DNA from: Raphanus sativus
Taxonomy: Eukaryota; Streptophyta; Magnoliopsida; Brassicales; Brassicaceae
Reading direction: 5' to 3'
NCBI RefSeq assembly: GCF_000801105.2
Contig: NC_079519.1
Coordinates: 6,260,668 to 6,324,667, forward strand
DNA: 64,000 nucleotides
Translations under genes and position numbers: made by a program
Shown: one piece after another, positions 45,884 to 59,556 of the stretch
Numbering within the stretch: position 1 is the first letter of the stretch
Layout: each line of letters begins with the position of its first letter
The notes under the pieces: model-generated
The model's input: the letters and a program-made list of their open reading frames with translations, nothing else
Told to the model about the DNA's origin: nothing
Database searches by the model: none

Positions 45884-47210
45884 ATGGATCCAAAAGAGAA
45901 GAGACAAAAGCTTAGCACACCAGAACTCGAAAGCCGCTCTCTCTCAAAGAAGGATGTACTGGCAATCACAAATCCCTCTTTAAACTCAAAGGTTGATGAT
46001 GTGGGAGAAGCGATGAAGAAGCAAAACGACGTCGCTATGTTCCTTACAGAGAAAGCAATCTCTGCCCTAGCCAGAAACTCCAACTTCGTCTTCTCTCCGG
46101 CATCAATCAACGCTGCTCTGACCATGCTCGCCGTTACCACCGAAGAAGAAACACTCAGATCTTCCATCTTCTCCATCCTTAAGACATCCTCTATCGATGA
46201 GCTCAACGCTGTTTTCCACGAAGTAGCAAACACCGTCCTCGTCGATGGAACTGAGAACGGTGGCCCTAAGATCTCGGCTATTAATGGAGTGTGGATGGAG
46301 CAGTCCCTATCTCTTAGTCCCTCGAAGAAAGATCTCCTTCAGAATTTCTTCAAAGCTGCCCTTGCTCAAGTTGATTTTAGATTCAAGGTTTGTTTCTCAT
46401 TATAGATAATGATTCTCTTTTTTTTTTGCTTTTTCTGATAAGTTAGCATTATATTTGTGCGATTTGAAACAGAGTAAAAAAGTGCGTAAGGAGGTGAATG
46501 AATGGGCTTCACGTCACACCAATGATCTCATCAAAAACATTCTTCCTCATGGATCCGTCACAAGTGACACCGACTGGATTTATGGGAACGCAATCTACTT
46601 CAAAGGAGCCTGGAAAGACAAATTCCCAAAGTCTTTGACAAGTGAGGAAGAGTTTTACCGTCCCGATGGCACATCAGTCTCTGTGCCGTTCATGACCACA
46701 TTATATAGGAGTCAATACGTAAGGGAATACGACGATTTCAAGGTTCTTAAACTCTTGTTTCAGCAAGGCCGTGATATCGATCGCCAGTTCTCTATGTATT
46801 TCTATCTCCCGGACGACAAGGATGGACTGGATAGTCTGGTGAAGAGAATGGCTTCTACTCCTGGATTCTTGGATTCTCACATTCCCACTGAAAAAGTTAG
46901 TATTGGTGAATTCAGAATCCCGAAATTTAAGATCGAATTCGGTTTTGAGGCTTTGGAGGCTTTTAATGAATTGGGGCTGGATTCGGTTTCGCTGCATCAT
47001 AAAGCTTTTGTCGAGGTCGATGAAGATGGTGCAGAAGCTGCAGCTGTTACTGTGACAGGAGGCCGCAGAGGTAGAAGATTGTTCGGCACTGTGAGGTTGA
47101 TAGATTTTGTGGCCGATCATCCGTTTCTTTTTTTGATAAAAGAAGACATAACTAGCACCATTATGTTTGTTGGTCAAGTCTTTGATCCTCCCAAACCTTC
47201 TTCCGCTTAA
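45884..47210 (+). CDS. serpin (serine/cysteine protease inhibitor)
   Basis: Plant serpin of the SRP2/SRP3-like group. Exons 45884-46387 and 46473-47210 join in phase 0 to 413 aa. The core fold is complete: NFVFSPASINAALTMLA, the WIYGNAIYFKGAWKDKF strand, hinge EDGAEAAAV (about 352-360) and the C-terminal DFVADHPFLFLIKE signature (about 379-392). The hinge alanines are conserved, so the loop should insert and inhibition is possible. The reactive loop GGRRGRR is arginine-rich, suggesting trypsin-like or metacaspase targets. An N-terminal Lys/Ser-rich extension of about 40 residues precedes the serpin domain. The gene has no counterpart in the Arabidopsis block and sits among transposons, so I infer it was transposed here. 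Confidence 0.9.
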
Positions 47211-47479
47211 GACCGGATTTGCAGTTTTATTTTGTTTTAGATTTTGTTTAATTGAAATTTTGCAACTTTGCTACATTAGAGCCCATATTGGTTTTCGGCT
47301 GTTGATTTGGATGTTGCATTACAAAGAATATTGAAAAGATGCATCGTGTTTATTTTCATTCATTTTTAAATTACTTTTGTTTAAAGATCTTAATCACGTG
47401 GAGATTTGTTGACTAAATTGGTTGGCAAGGAAATAATATACAGACTTGTGAGTCAAGCGATGTCAAATAGCTACTAAGA

Positions 47480-48196
47480 CATCGCTTGACTTAAAAATAA
47501 GCAATAAAAAATATTGCGATTGTATTTGAGAAATCATATTATATAAGTAAATATAATTTATAGATATTTTTTACTGTAATTGAAAAATATTATAGTCAAC
47601 TAAATATATAAAAAATAAATAGAACATTTCAATACTAACTATAAATTATTTTTAGTCAATTAAACATATATCAATTTATTCTACTTAATTATTTTATGTA
47701 ATCATCTAAGAAAAAGATAGATATATATTAAAAATATTTCTATTACTTTGAATATATTTTTTTGTATTGTTTAAAATTATGTTTTAAAGGAAATAATATT
47801 TCTTTTTCTAATATCAAGATTATATGTGTGAATTTTATTTTTATGAAATCACATTATATAAAAGTATAAAATTTTCATTTAAGAAAATATAGATATAAAG
47901 AAATATTTTATTACTTCAAAAGTATATTTTATGTTATTTAAAAATATTTTTGAAATGGAATATTTTTTTTTGTGAAATTTTCTTTTTAATGAAATCATAT
48001 TATATAAAACATATATTTTAGTTTTTAAATTTGTTTTGCAAACTTTATAAATGTTTTTTTTATTATATATGTTATTTGAAAAATTTTGAAAGGACACTAA
48101 ATAAAATAATCCATAATTATATTTAAATATAATATCAGCGTAATTAACTATTGTGAAAGTTAATGTGATCATGACACATATGAAATTGACCTCTTG
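47480..48196 (-). mobile_element. Helitron copy E (truncated)
   Basis: Same ordered blocks as copies A and B (cttaaaaataagca, aaatcatattatataagtaaa, gtgatcatgacacatatgaa), lacking the hairpin end. It stops against the inverted Helitron at 48208. Confidence 0.6.
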
Positions 48197-48207
48197 AATA
48201 ATTAATA

Positions 48208-48854
48208 CTAGATTTTGACCCGCGCTTTGGAAGCGCGGAATATTTTACGATGAAAAATTTCACTAATAACTTAACAAATATTTTGGTAATTTTTAAAGAG
48301 TGTGTATTTAAAATATTTTTGCATTTAAATCAGTGTTTTTAAATTCAACCAGATTGTGATTATACCAGTTAATCCGAAGATCTGACAATTCAATTTAGGT
48401 TTTTAAAATATTCATATTAAAAAAAATCACTAAAACCCGAGACTAACCGATTGAACTGATGGATGACCGATATGTAATCTAATTGGATTTAAATTGAAAT
48501 AGTTTCATATTTTGTAGTCTTATAATCCAAATTTTAAAGTTCATTATTTTGCAATTTATGAAATTATAACGTTTCTACAAGATTTTAAAGAGAAAATGAT
48601 AGATATAAAATAACTAAGATTAATTATTGTATTGTTTGGAAACATTGATAGTAGTATAAAAATATATTGTTTGGAAACATTGATAGTAGTATAAAGAAAT
48701 AAGTATATTGTTTGGAAACATGGATAGTAGTATAAAGAAAGGAATATTAGTGATTTAATGTAGGTTTAACTATAAAGTATAAATGTGTATTTAATTTAAA
48801 AACTTACAAATAAATGTTAGGTCCAACAGAATGTTTCTGTTTTAATAAGATAGA
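48208..48854 (-). mobile_element. non-autonomous Helitron (ATREP-like), 647 bp, inverted copy
   Basis: Reverse orientation copy of 13607-14253, same length, clear high identity by eye. 5' TC at 48854 beside host A (T at 48855 on +), 3' CTAG at 48211-48208 with the same GC hairpin. Carries the same three minisatellite units. Confidence 0.9.
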
Positions 48855-49047
48855 TATTTGTTCTATTATTGTATTATACCGATGGGCCTATAGATCTGCC
48901 TTTCGCCCGGCCTTTAGCTTACGGATTCCAACTTATTTTCCCTCTCCATTCTTTATTTTTTTTTAAATTTTGGTGGGCTTGCCTTTTGATTTTGGATTAG
49001 TTTTTGTTTGTTTGATGTTGTACTCTTTGTTGCTACTTGTTTAATTC

Positions 49048-51029
49048 GGAAAAATTGCCTATTTCTTTTTTTTTCTTTTTTTTTTTAATATAATTATTAT
49101 TAATTTCAACCCTTTTAATAGGGAAATGGTAACCGTACAATCCCGGCGACGGAGAAACGTCGGACTTAGAAAAACGATGAAACAGACAAAGAGCAAAATG
49201 AAATCAAAGCACAGCAAGATCTAGACCGAAATCTAAAGATCTAAAGAGAGAATAACAAGAGCGAGGGTGAAAAGACGAAGAACCCAAAAGCCCTTACTCC
49301 GACGAACACGGACGGTTAACAGCTCGAATGTCACCGCAACTTTACCAGGACCGGCGTGTTCGTAACCGGCCGTAGATCCATCTACGGTTAGTCCTCACCG
49401 AAAGAGCCATCCTCGGAGGTGTCCCGCGGCCCCATACGCTGGAGTCTACAGGAGACCCAACTCTCAACCTTCCTCCGCCAAGCTCTGTCGCTGCCTTGCC
49501 GTCGCACGCCTCCTTGAGCACCGCGCACAAACCCTAACTCCTCCGGCCAAGAATAGCTTCCGCTTCTAAGAGGGAGATGTCTCGAAGAACCGCCATCCCC
49601 AAGACACACTCATCGACAACGAAAGCCTTCACAGCAACGGCACGAAAGAAGACCGTAACTCTAGTGGCTAGCTTGCGAAAGCTCCGGTTTGCCTCCACCG
49701 TCCTCTAGCAGAGAGTGAGAACCGGTTTCCGACGAACCACGAAGACCATGGCTTCTACTTAGAGGTCCACCCATCAGAGACCTTATCGCCGCGGAGAGAG
49801 AATGGTTAGTGCCTCCGCCGGAAATACGATGACGCAATCAATGAAGCTCAGATGCCGAAAAAACAGAGAGGGGGGAAGGAGAATCCTCACGGAAACAACG
49901 TGAAACGCCGTGCCGGAGGTTCTCCTCCCAGATCTAGATCTGAAATTTGAGAGTAAAGGAGGAAAGGCGCGTGTCTCTTACTCGCCACTCAAAGGCAAAT
50001 CACCTATAAAAATTGCCTATTTCAACATGAACTTTACGCGTCGTGTCTATTCCTTCACGAACTTTGTAGTAGTGCGTATTCCACACTGAACTAAACAATT
50101 TTTTTTAAATACTATATGAACTTTATGCGTCGTGTCTATTCCTTCACGAACTTTATAGTAGTGCGTATTTCACATTGAATTAAACAAAAATTCGAAAATA
50201 CTACATAGACTCTCAAAATCGTGCTTATTTCAATATTGAGTATTAAATGTGTTAGTCATCCATTAATTTCTCAAAACAACGTCATTTTGTATAAATTTTG
50301 TGAAATTAAAAATTAAAAATAAAATATACTCTCAAAATCATGTTTATATAAATTGACTGTCAAAGGTAATAGTCATCATTGAATTTATCAAAATCGTTTC
50401 GATAAATTAACGGATGACTAACACCTTAAACCGTCAATATATAAATAAGCACGATTTTGAGAGTCTGTTTAGTATTTTTTGAAAGACTAACACTTTTGAC
50501 GGTCATATATATATATTGACCGTTAAAAGTTTTAGTCATACATTAATTTATCAAAACAATGTCATTTTGGATAGATTTTGTAAAATTAAAAAAATTAAAA
50601 AACGATGAATAATTTCATAAAATTTAACCAAAATAAAGTCTTTTGGTAAATTAAAGGATGACTATTACATTTGACAGTTAATATATATAAGCACGGTTTT
50701 AAAAGTTTATATTTTATTTTGATTTTTAGTTTCACAAAATTTATACAAAATGACGTTGTTTTGAGAAATTAACAGATGACTAACACATTTAACACTCAAT
50801 ATTGAAATAAACACGATTTTGAGAGTATATGTAGTATTTTTTGATTTTTGTTTAGTTCAATGTGAAATACGCACTACTATAAAATTCGTGAAGAAATAGA
50901 CACGACGCATAAAGTTCATATAGTATTTTAAAAAAATTGTTTAGTTCAGTGTGGAATACGCACTATTACAAAGTTCGTGAAGAAATAGGCACGACGCATA
51001 AAGTTCATGTTGAAATAGGCACTTTTTCC
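49048..51029. mobile_element. MULE-like foldback element with long inverted arms
   Basis: Termini GGAAAAATTGCCTATTTC and, inverted, GGAAAAAGTGCCTATTTC. A 10-bp target duplication TGTTTAATTC lies at 49038-49047 and 51030-51039. The arms pair over roughly 480 bp and contain an internal subrepeat (tatgcgtcgtgtctattcc) twice. No transposase. Without the nested retroposon it is about 1024 bp. Target length and long TIRs fit Mutator-like foldback elements. Confidence 0.88.
49066..50007 (-). mobile_element. nested polyA retroposon (SINE/Sadhu-like), 942 bp
   Basis: Inserted inside the foldback element near its left end, flanked by exact 16-bp copies of AAAAATTGCCTATTTC (49050-49065 and 50008-50023). 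The poly(T) at 49066-49088 is its poly(A) tail on the minus strand. GC-rich body, short open frames only (up to about 70 codons), no recognisable protein. Confidence 0.85.
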
Positions 51030-51453
51030 TGTTTAATTCTAAGGTGTTTTTTTTTTTTTTTGGTGCCTTAAAGAACAAGTCGCATTTTTGGGCTCTGTAA
51101 GTAATGAATGATAATGAAAGACAAGCGAATTGATAATTTTCCTCAACTTGGATATTTTTTTAAAAAACTACTTGGGCATCAAAAGGTATTCTAATAGGCC
51201 GCTGTTAGGCCCATTCTCTTTTGTGACCGCCGGATCAGAAAGAAGAAAAGAGAATGCAGTCCGTTTTTAACCAAACTAAAAATGGCACGCGGTGTTTCAC
51301 AGTTTATCAAAAAGTCCCAAGTCAGTCAGCCTCGACGACGACGTTTACCCTCATCGTCCCGGAGCGGATCTCTTCCTCATATGTGTGATCGATCGGTAGG
51401 ATCTGCAAGAGCTCCTTACCCAGAAAAAAGGAGCAATACGCTATCCAATCTAT

Positions 51454-54400
51454 ATGGCTTCAACGAGCAGACCGAATCATATCGAAGAAGATGATGATGA
51501 TATGGAAGAAGAGGTGTAGGCTCGTTACGACCTCCTACTCTTCTTCTTCTTCTTCTGATTGTTTTGAATCATATCATAGATCAGATATTTATTTCTCCGC
51601 AGGTGCAACATTTCGATGATTTTACTCTTGCTTCTTCCTGGGAAAGGTATTATTATTATTATTATTATTCCATCTTCACGATTGAATAAGTTGAGGAGAG
51701 GTTTCAATACTCACTATTTGAATTTTAGGTTCATCTCAGATATCGAAGCAACTTGTCGCCAGTGGCTAGCCGATGGTCCCAAAAACCTGGTGGTACGTCT
51801 ACTTTTCCAAATCATCTCCGATCGAGTTCTATAGAGTGTTGCTCTGGTCAAATCTTATATCCTTATGAGTGCAGGAAAAGGGAGCCGTTGCAATTGAAGA
51901 TTCGAAGAGTCTGTTTAAGGTCAAATACGACCTGAAAAATGTCACAAAGAGCTACTGTATGGAGTTCTACTTCCAAATTGACGATAATGGTACTGGTAGC
52001 CAACAAGGTATATAATATGATGATGATTACAGGGTAATAGGCTTCATCTTGTTGGAGAAATTGTATTTTTTTTTTTAATTTATGATTCGGTATCTGACTG
52101 ATGCAGAGGGAATTGGCAATTGGAACAGTAGTTCACATGATCTCCAACTTTGCTTTGGGGTGAAGGATTTTCTGGTACGTTTTAAAACCGCAATTTTTTT
52201 TTTAATTTGAAATAGTTTCTGCCTTTCTACATATTTTGATATTTGATTTGATTATTCTTGCATCTTCTAGTTGATTGCTCCACAAAGTGCCAGTGGGGTG
52301 CTTCTTGATACACCAGAGTCCAGCAAGCTTCTCAGTTCGGTTGCTATTGCTTTGTCTAACTGTGCCAGGTACGATTTCTTTAGCTAGTAACACCTCTTTT
52401 GCTTTAGCATCATCAAGTGACAGTACACTGTTTCTTTGAGTTGATACCAAATTGCCTACCAATTATCCCGAAGTTTTGGAAATCAAATTTTAGAATTGTA
52501 AAGTTGATAGAAATGTGTTGTCCCCGAGGATCTTTGTTAAAGAGATTTATCTTTGAGGTAAATATTTGATTGTATGTATATTTGATTTTATGTTCGATAA
52601 TTTTCGCACGACTTTGATATGCAGCTTGTGGCCAGCCTTCGTCCCTGTGCATGACCCTTCCCGGAACGCATATATTGGAATCCAGAATATGGGCACTGTT
52701 TTTACTAGAAGATTTGAAGCAGATCGCATTGGTAGTCAAGTCCCTGTGAAACTCATGCACCTAGAAGGACTATATGAGTTGTTTGTTTCTAAGTTTGTAA
52801 GTCTTTGTGGATCCTACTTAGTCATGTTAATTAGTATGGTAATTGGTTTTCTAATTGGGTTTAAAAAAACTTGTCAAGCATTAGCCATACCACTGATGAA
52901 AATCTGGTTTCCAATTTAGTTGCTCCTGATGTTCTTTTTTCTTCACATACTATATTGCTGCAGTATGTACTTTATGCAAAATGCCTCAAGCTTGATATTC
53001 CAAGGGGACACATGTTTCAATCTTGACTTGAGATCTGGTCCATGTGGCTTATTCTAGCTCGTGATTAAACGGTTTTGCTCTATATTGTACTAATCAACAA
53101 CCGGTTATTATTTGAAGGTTTATTCTGGAGTGGACTTCTCAATGCATACTTTCAAAGTTCATTTTATGATGAGGCTAACATACGAAACCTTCACATCTGA
53201 CGAGGATGATGAGAACAGTGATATGGATGAATTTATGGGTGACAAAGCTGACACTGCAGAACACCATGGCTCTGAGTCACGCAACAAGGTGCACTGGGAT
53301 GATGATTGTCCTTGGAGTGAGTGGTACTCTGCTGAAGATCCACTTAGAGGTACATCGTTTGAAATATGCTTCGTCTTTTTACACTACAGTCTACACAATA
53401 CATACCTTTACGATTTGTATTTTACCTCTCAGTCTTAAAGATCAGTTCGGATTTGTGTGGTCTCCGTGATTATACAACACATATATCTAATATACTATCT
53501 GGTCTTAACACACCTCTGTATTCCAAAATACACTCAGATGATAATTGATGAGTGATGACAATCATGTATCTTTCTTCAAGCATAGGCTAGTCTTTTCTTT
53601 TGGTATATGCTATTCCAGGAATTCACTATAACTTTGTGGCTGATATGGACAGGATTTGAATTGGTGGTCACATGGGCTGACAGGACTGTAGAAAATACAC
53701 TTGAGATGGCTGAACTTGAAAATGCTTCACCTCATGAAGCTGAGAAGTGGATTTTACATCCAGTCCTCTCACCATATCTGTAAGAATTGCTTCTCATAGT
53801 TCTCCCGTCTAGGACAAACAGTAGTTTGCATGTGTTGCGGTGTATTATTTCTCCCTTTCAGTTTTATAATAAATATTGTTTTACCAGGGGGGAGCCTTCA
53901 CATGGGAAAAGAATTGATTTTTCTTCCCAGCTACTTTGCTTGGTTGAAGCATTGGATACGTCTTTCACAGCTCAGTTTATGGAGGATTTCGTGTCAGGTC
54001 TGTGCAATTTTGTATGCTTTAATATCTTTCTCGTGTTTCAAACACATTTCCAAACTCCCGCTACCATGGGATGTAATTATAGCTTCTGATTAGTTTCCCA
54101 GTGTGCTTATATTCTTTTACAGCTTTAGCTTTTCCTGACATTTCTACTGTCTAATGTCTTTTAATCTCTTGTAGTGGAAAACTCAAGCACTGAAAGTTTG
54201 AAGACCTCAGTGGTCATACCTCCTCCAACAGTTCTTGATCGGGTGATTAAAGATCTTTTTCATGAGGGTATTCTTCCACTATATTCTGTTTGGACGTAGA
54301 TGCTGGGTTAGAAGGATTTGACTAGCCATATAATATTATTCAGTTTGAAGTGTTCAAAAATTTGATTCTTGAATTTAAAAGTTGCAATCGGGAGCATTTG

Positions 54401-57400
54401 ATAATTTATCCCTGAGGTCCCAAACATTTGTTGGAATCTAGCTATGTGGAATTGTTTCACCTTTTTCTGATTTAATTTTGCAGGATCTAAACTCCCAAAT
54501 TTTACTAAAGGCGAACACATGCTTTCTCGAGCTCTTAAGGCTGCACCGCTCGAATCTCTCTTTACACAATTTTGTTTGCATTCTCTATGGTTTGGCAACT
54601 GCAATATTCGTGGTATGTGCCAGTAGACCATGCCACATTTGGTCAGCCATGCATTATTGTAGGCACAATTGAAATTGCCATTGCCGTTACGAAAAAACTT
54701 ACCTGACTATATATTGTTTTTATTTTCTCCATCCCATTATTAGCCACTGCTTTTCTCTGGGTAGAGTTTGTCCGTGAAGTTCGTTGGTGTTGGGAAGAAT
54801 CACAGCCGTTGCCAAAAATACCGATCGACGGTTCTATTGATTTATCCACTTGTTTGATCCACCAGAAGTTGCATCTGGTAATCCCCTATACATACTTTAT
54901 TGGAAAATTCAAGTTTCTTGTAAATACTAACAGTTTCTTTGTTGACCAGCTTGCAATTTGCATTGAAAAAAATCGTGAAATGAACGAAGAGTTCTTAGAC
55001 TGTGTAGGAAGTGACGATAGTTCAGACGCTTCTGTTTCTGTGGAGGTGATTAGCTAAGTTTTTCTGTACATTTTATGAATTTGTTATTGTGTGCTGCCAA
55101 GTATGTGGTTAATTAAAGTAACAAGCTCGTTATTATGTTCCTTGGGTGCGTGCCTCTGGGTTGTTGGCTTTAAACATTTCTTTGAATGAATCTTCAGGAA
55201 AATCACAAGGTCGACAAGAGAATAAATAGATCCTCAAAAGCAGACCTGCAGAGGAAACGTGACAGGTGAATTTAGCAAGTGAGGCTCTTAGGTTCTCGTT
55301 GTTATTAGATACATGAAAAACTCCGATTGCATATTATTACAAAAACTCATTCTCTTTCTTCTTTTCTTCCATTTCCAATATAAATGATGGTAACTTTTGA
55401 ATGTCCAAGCTCATAGAGAGGACATCTTCAGAAGGGCTTAGTGTTTATATCCTTTTTCTTGGATGCAGCTCAGTTACAGAAGATACATCTAATCAACTCA
55501 AATTTGAGAGGAATGCTGAAAGCAAAAAATCTGTGAACCAAATCCGAACAGATGCCTTCAGGAGGGGTTCAGCTGGACCAGTGGGGACCATGATGCTCCT
55601 GAAGTCACATCAGCCACTCCATGCCCCATTTACCCAGGTTACTATTCGACGTGGACTTGTCTGTTTTTTATCTTGGTTTTTAACAACCTCATATTTCATT
55701 GGTTATGACAGGATCCACCTCTTATGACTGAGGACATGCACGAAGAGAGACTCCAGGCTGTGGAGGCGTTTGGTGATTCCCTTGTAAGCTTAAATTCTCT
55801 TTCAGTAGAAGTGAATATGGTTTGGTTATCTGCTAAGAAGTTTATATAAGCGTATTTTTTCTTGACAAACATGTGCATTGCGCTGCTTGCTATAATATGG
55901 TGTTATTCCTACATGTTTGTTTTTACATAGACCTTAGAGAAGTCTATAGTTGTTTGACTACTAACAAACTCATTTTGCCCTTTGAATTTCAGAACGTTCC
56001 TGGCCAGTTGGAGAAGGACATCTTACTATCTGGTGAGATTTAAAATTCTCTCTGTTGTTTGGAGATGATAACAGATAAGAACTGTTGTTTAGTAGAGTGG
56101 GTACAGTGAAAGGGCACAATAGAAGCAGATAGTTTTGCAGACTACCTATACATCCCACACTTTATTTCTCTTCTTGTATTATTTGTCTGATCTGACGAAG
56201 GTGATTGCAGACATGTCAGCATTCAAAGCAGCAAACCCAGATGCTGTGTTCGAGGACTTTATCAGATGGCATTCACCTGGAGATTGGGAGACCACTGAGC
56301 CTGAAGCTGCTGAAGCATCGGTAGGCTCCAGCACTGAAGGCTCAAAGGATAAATGGCCTCCTCATGGTCGCCTTTCTAAACGGATGTCTGATCAAGGAAA
56401 CCTCTGGAGGAAAAGTTGGAAGGATGCACCCGCTTTGCAAGCCGATGACCAAAAGCCCCTCTTAGACCCAAATCGAGAGGGAGAAAAGGTAAGTGTCTTT
56501 GTTGAGTTTATTCAATAACCTCTTGCGAGACTTAGGTTTGACCTCACCGTCTTGAAACATTTCTCAGATTCTTCATTACCTGGAAACAGTGCGGCCTCAT
56601 CAGCTCCTCGAGCAAATGGTCTGCACAGCCTTCAGAGGAGCAGCCGACACTCTTAACCAGACAAACTTCGGGGACATGAGACAAATGACCTCTAAACTGG
56701 AGCAACTCTACCTCATCATCAAATCTACTTTGGGAGTTCTTCAACGTAATATTGGTTTTTGTCCTTAAACCATACAAATTTTCCTTGTGGCCCCCCTTAT
56801 CTCTCTATGTTAACAGATATCCGGATGCAGGCAACCATGTTCCAGACAGAGAACAGACCGTTAAAGACCTGAGACGTCTCTGCGTGGCATTTGAACACGT
56901 CGAGAAGTTGGTAACTGTCGCAGCATCTCTTCACAGAAAGTTCCTTGACGCATCACGCCTAGCTCAAGTTGTATTCAGTGACTTCTACGGCAATTATGTT
57001 CCAATGATGGGAATAAACCCAAATGAAGAAGAGAACAAAAGCAGGACGGTAAGACGTCGTTAAACTAACGAGCACTAGAATCTCTCTTATGGTATTGAAC
57101 TAAGGTGTGTCTGGTCATTTGAAAACAGCAGGAGATGCAAGTAGGGAGACAGGAAGTGAGTTTGAGAGAGAGACAAGTGGTGTCGAATCTGTTCTCGCCA
57201 CCATCGGCGAACCAGTCTTGGAGAAAAGTGTTGAGTATGGGGAATCTACTAAACGGACACGAACCCATTCTCAGGGAGATCATTTTCTCCACCGGAGATG
57301 ACGTCAACAACGGAATCCATTATGCAGCCGCCGCTGACGTGGCGGCCAGCAGTGACCGAAGAGGGGAAGAAATCGAGACACATAGAATGTACGTCTCTGG

Positions 57401-57449
57401 AACATCTAACGATCTCCGAGTTGCACTCTCTGTCACTTCCTGCGATTGA
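51454..57449 (+). CDS. Rab3 GTPase-activating protein catalytic subunit (RAB3GAP1-like)
   Basis: Subunit of the Rab3GAP complex, which in animals acts on Rab3 and as exchange factor for Rab18; plants have a single-copy homologue (AT5G58510). Twenty-two exons join to 966 aa: 51454-51513, 51603-51646, 51729-51792, 51875-52007, 52107-52174, 52271-52368, 52625-52796, 53118-53349, 53653-53779, 53888-53997, 54175-54267, 54484-54612, 54744-54877, 54950-55045, 55198-55265, 55469-55637, 55712-55783, 55993-56032, 56211-56488, 56568-56745, 56831-57048, 57132-57449. The family GAP region is evident in PPLMTEDMHEERLQAVEAFG and FKAANPDAVFEDFIRWHSPG, ahead of a coiled segment with ETVRPHQLLEQM. The last acceptor is a NAGNAG (ACAGCAG at 57125-57131), so one Gln may vary. 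All junctions keep frame. Confidence 0.9.
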
Positions 57450-59556
57450 TTCTTCTTTTCTTCATTTTGGTTTAATTTTTAGTTAACACATTTGTTATTT
57501 AACAGAAATTTAGCAGATGAACATTTTTCAAATCTTAAGTTGTCATTGATGTGTATTGATTCAGACAACAAATAAAATTATGCAATATAAATGTAATTTA
57601 AATATTTATAACATGAAGAATGGTCCTTTTTCATTATTCAATTTAAATTGATTTTTGTTGATATAGGTTATTTATTTTTAATATAGTTTAATAATTTGAT
57701 CAAGTTAAAATTGTAAAGTTATTTATATTTTATCAATTCAAATATGGTACCTATTCCTAATTTCAGTTATTAAAATATTTATGTATTTATATGATATATA
57801 ATTTAATTTAAACGATATATATGTTTTTTAAATTTGAATATTTATTAAATAAATTTTCTTACTCATAAAATTTTATGATTATTTGTATCTTGTTATTATG
57901 AAAGAGTTAAACTATTGATCACATAATTTTCAATGTGGAATTTTTAATAGTTTTAATAATTTTAATAATTTGTAGTTGTTTTTAAACATTCAAAAAAATA
58001 TATACAAAAATCTAAATTTTAATGATTTAGTTAATATAATTGTTTAATTTATTTCAAAAACATAAAATTAAAGAAAAATGATAGAAGATACATAAATTGT
58101 TAACAATTCTTTTTATTTAAAATCATTTGTTACCATATATTATTTAATCATATTAGATAATTTTGTAGATTTTGTAGATTTTGTTTAAGAAACGAATGAT
58201 ATTGTTTTGTAGATAGTTAATTAATTTTATGGTTAGTTTAATGAGAAATATAATATATGTTTAGATGAACTAACATATTTTCTAATAATTCTAAAATTAT
58301 TTTAGTGATAACACATGAGATGCTTCACATATAATTCTTTTCGATTGATATATAAGAGATTGCAAACCAAATCACGTTACGATTCAATGACCCTCAAATT
58401 ATGGACCTTGTAAAAATGGGTATATGTATATAATAATTTCAAGTTGATTGATTAACAAGAACTATTATACGGTGTTATTAAGGACATTCAAACTCGAGTA
58501 GTCGAGTGTCTTTACAAGCCAGTTGACTAGTTGGTGGTCTAGTGTGAACTGAAGTGTTAATATTGATACTCTTGTGATTAAGACATAGACAAAACTGGAA
58601 ATCTTACCGTATTATTAAATAAATAAACATAACAAATAATACATGCCGTCAGTAAAGTACTAACTAAGCAGCATGCACAGACAGTTACAACTTACAAACT
58701 TACAATGCTTACAGCTACTAATCAGCGAACGACTAACTTCGATAGTGAACTTGATAAAGAAGTTAACTACTTTACAATGAAAACAAAAGGACAAAAGTTG
58801 TATTTCCTAAAATAGAATAAATATTGGACCGACGACCTATTGATATGATTTGATGTATCAACAATATAGCTCTTCTGCTCGTGAAAATTTGTTTTTCACA
58901 CCGTCATAGTTTGTCATCCTTATTTTGGTTGTGGTTACATTTTATTTTGTGTTGATGAAAAGATATATGTAGTGACAAGTGACGAAATATGCAATAATTA
59001 CTTTTTTTTTAATGGGAAGAGATCTGACCATATCCTAAAATTTCACGGGAATCAAACTAGAGACACAGTAGATCCAATTAGAAGCTAAACCACTACTCCA
59101 AGCTCAATGCACCGTTGGTTTTTAATTACTATTTTGCTATTTATTTTTAAGGGTTAGAAGTTTGATAAAAGAGTTTCAGAAAAAAAGGGTTAGAAGTTTG
59201 ATTACTTTTTAGATGAACATGCAACACTATATATGTCATATGATATTACAACCAAAATGAACGAATATCTACTAAAGAAAAGTCATACGCTAATCATGTA
59301 AATTGCCATTAATTAGTATACTTATAAGCCTAAATCATTAGGTTTGGCCGAGACTTATATTCATTAGTTTTCTTAATCCAAAAGTAAAAGTAGATGTGAA
59401 TCTCTAATTAACAAGACGTCCCATAAACCAAAAAAAAAAAACTAAGACATAATAAGCAAAAGAATTCTAAACACGGTGGGTAGAAGAAATTAGATGCATC
59501 TCAATTTCCATTTCTCCTTTTCTGTTTCACACTGAAAGAAATTTGATTATGGGACG
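57450..59556. other. intergenic between Rab3GAP and LSH5
   Basis: AT-rich, no gene or clear repeat. The last 250 bp are the LSH5 promoter region. Confidence 0.5.

Noticed and set aside
49342..49609. Short minus-strand open frames
   Set aside because: Part of the nested non-coding retroposon; no conserved domain.
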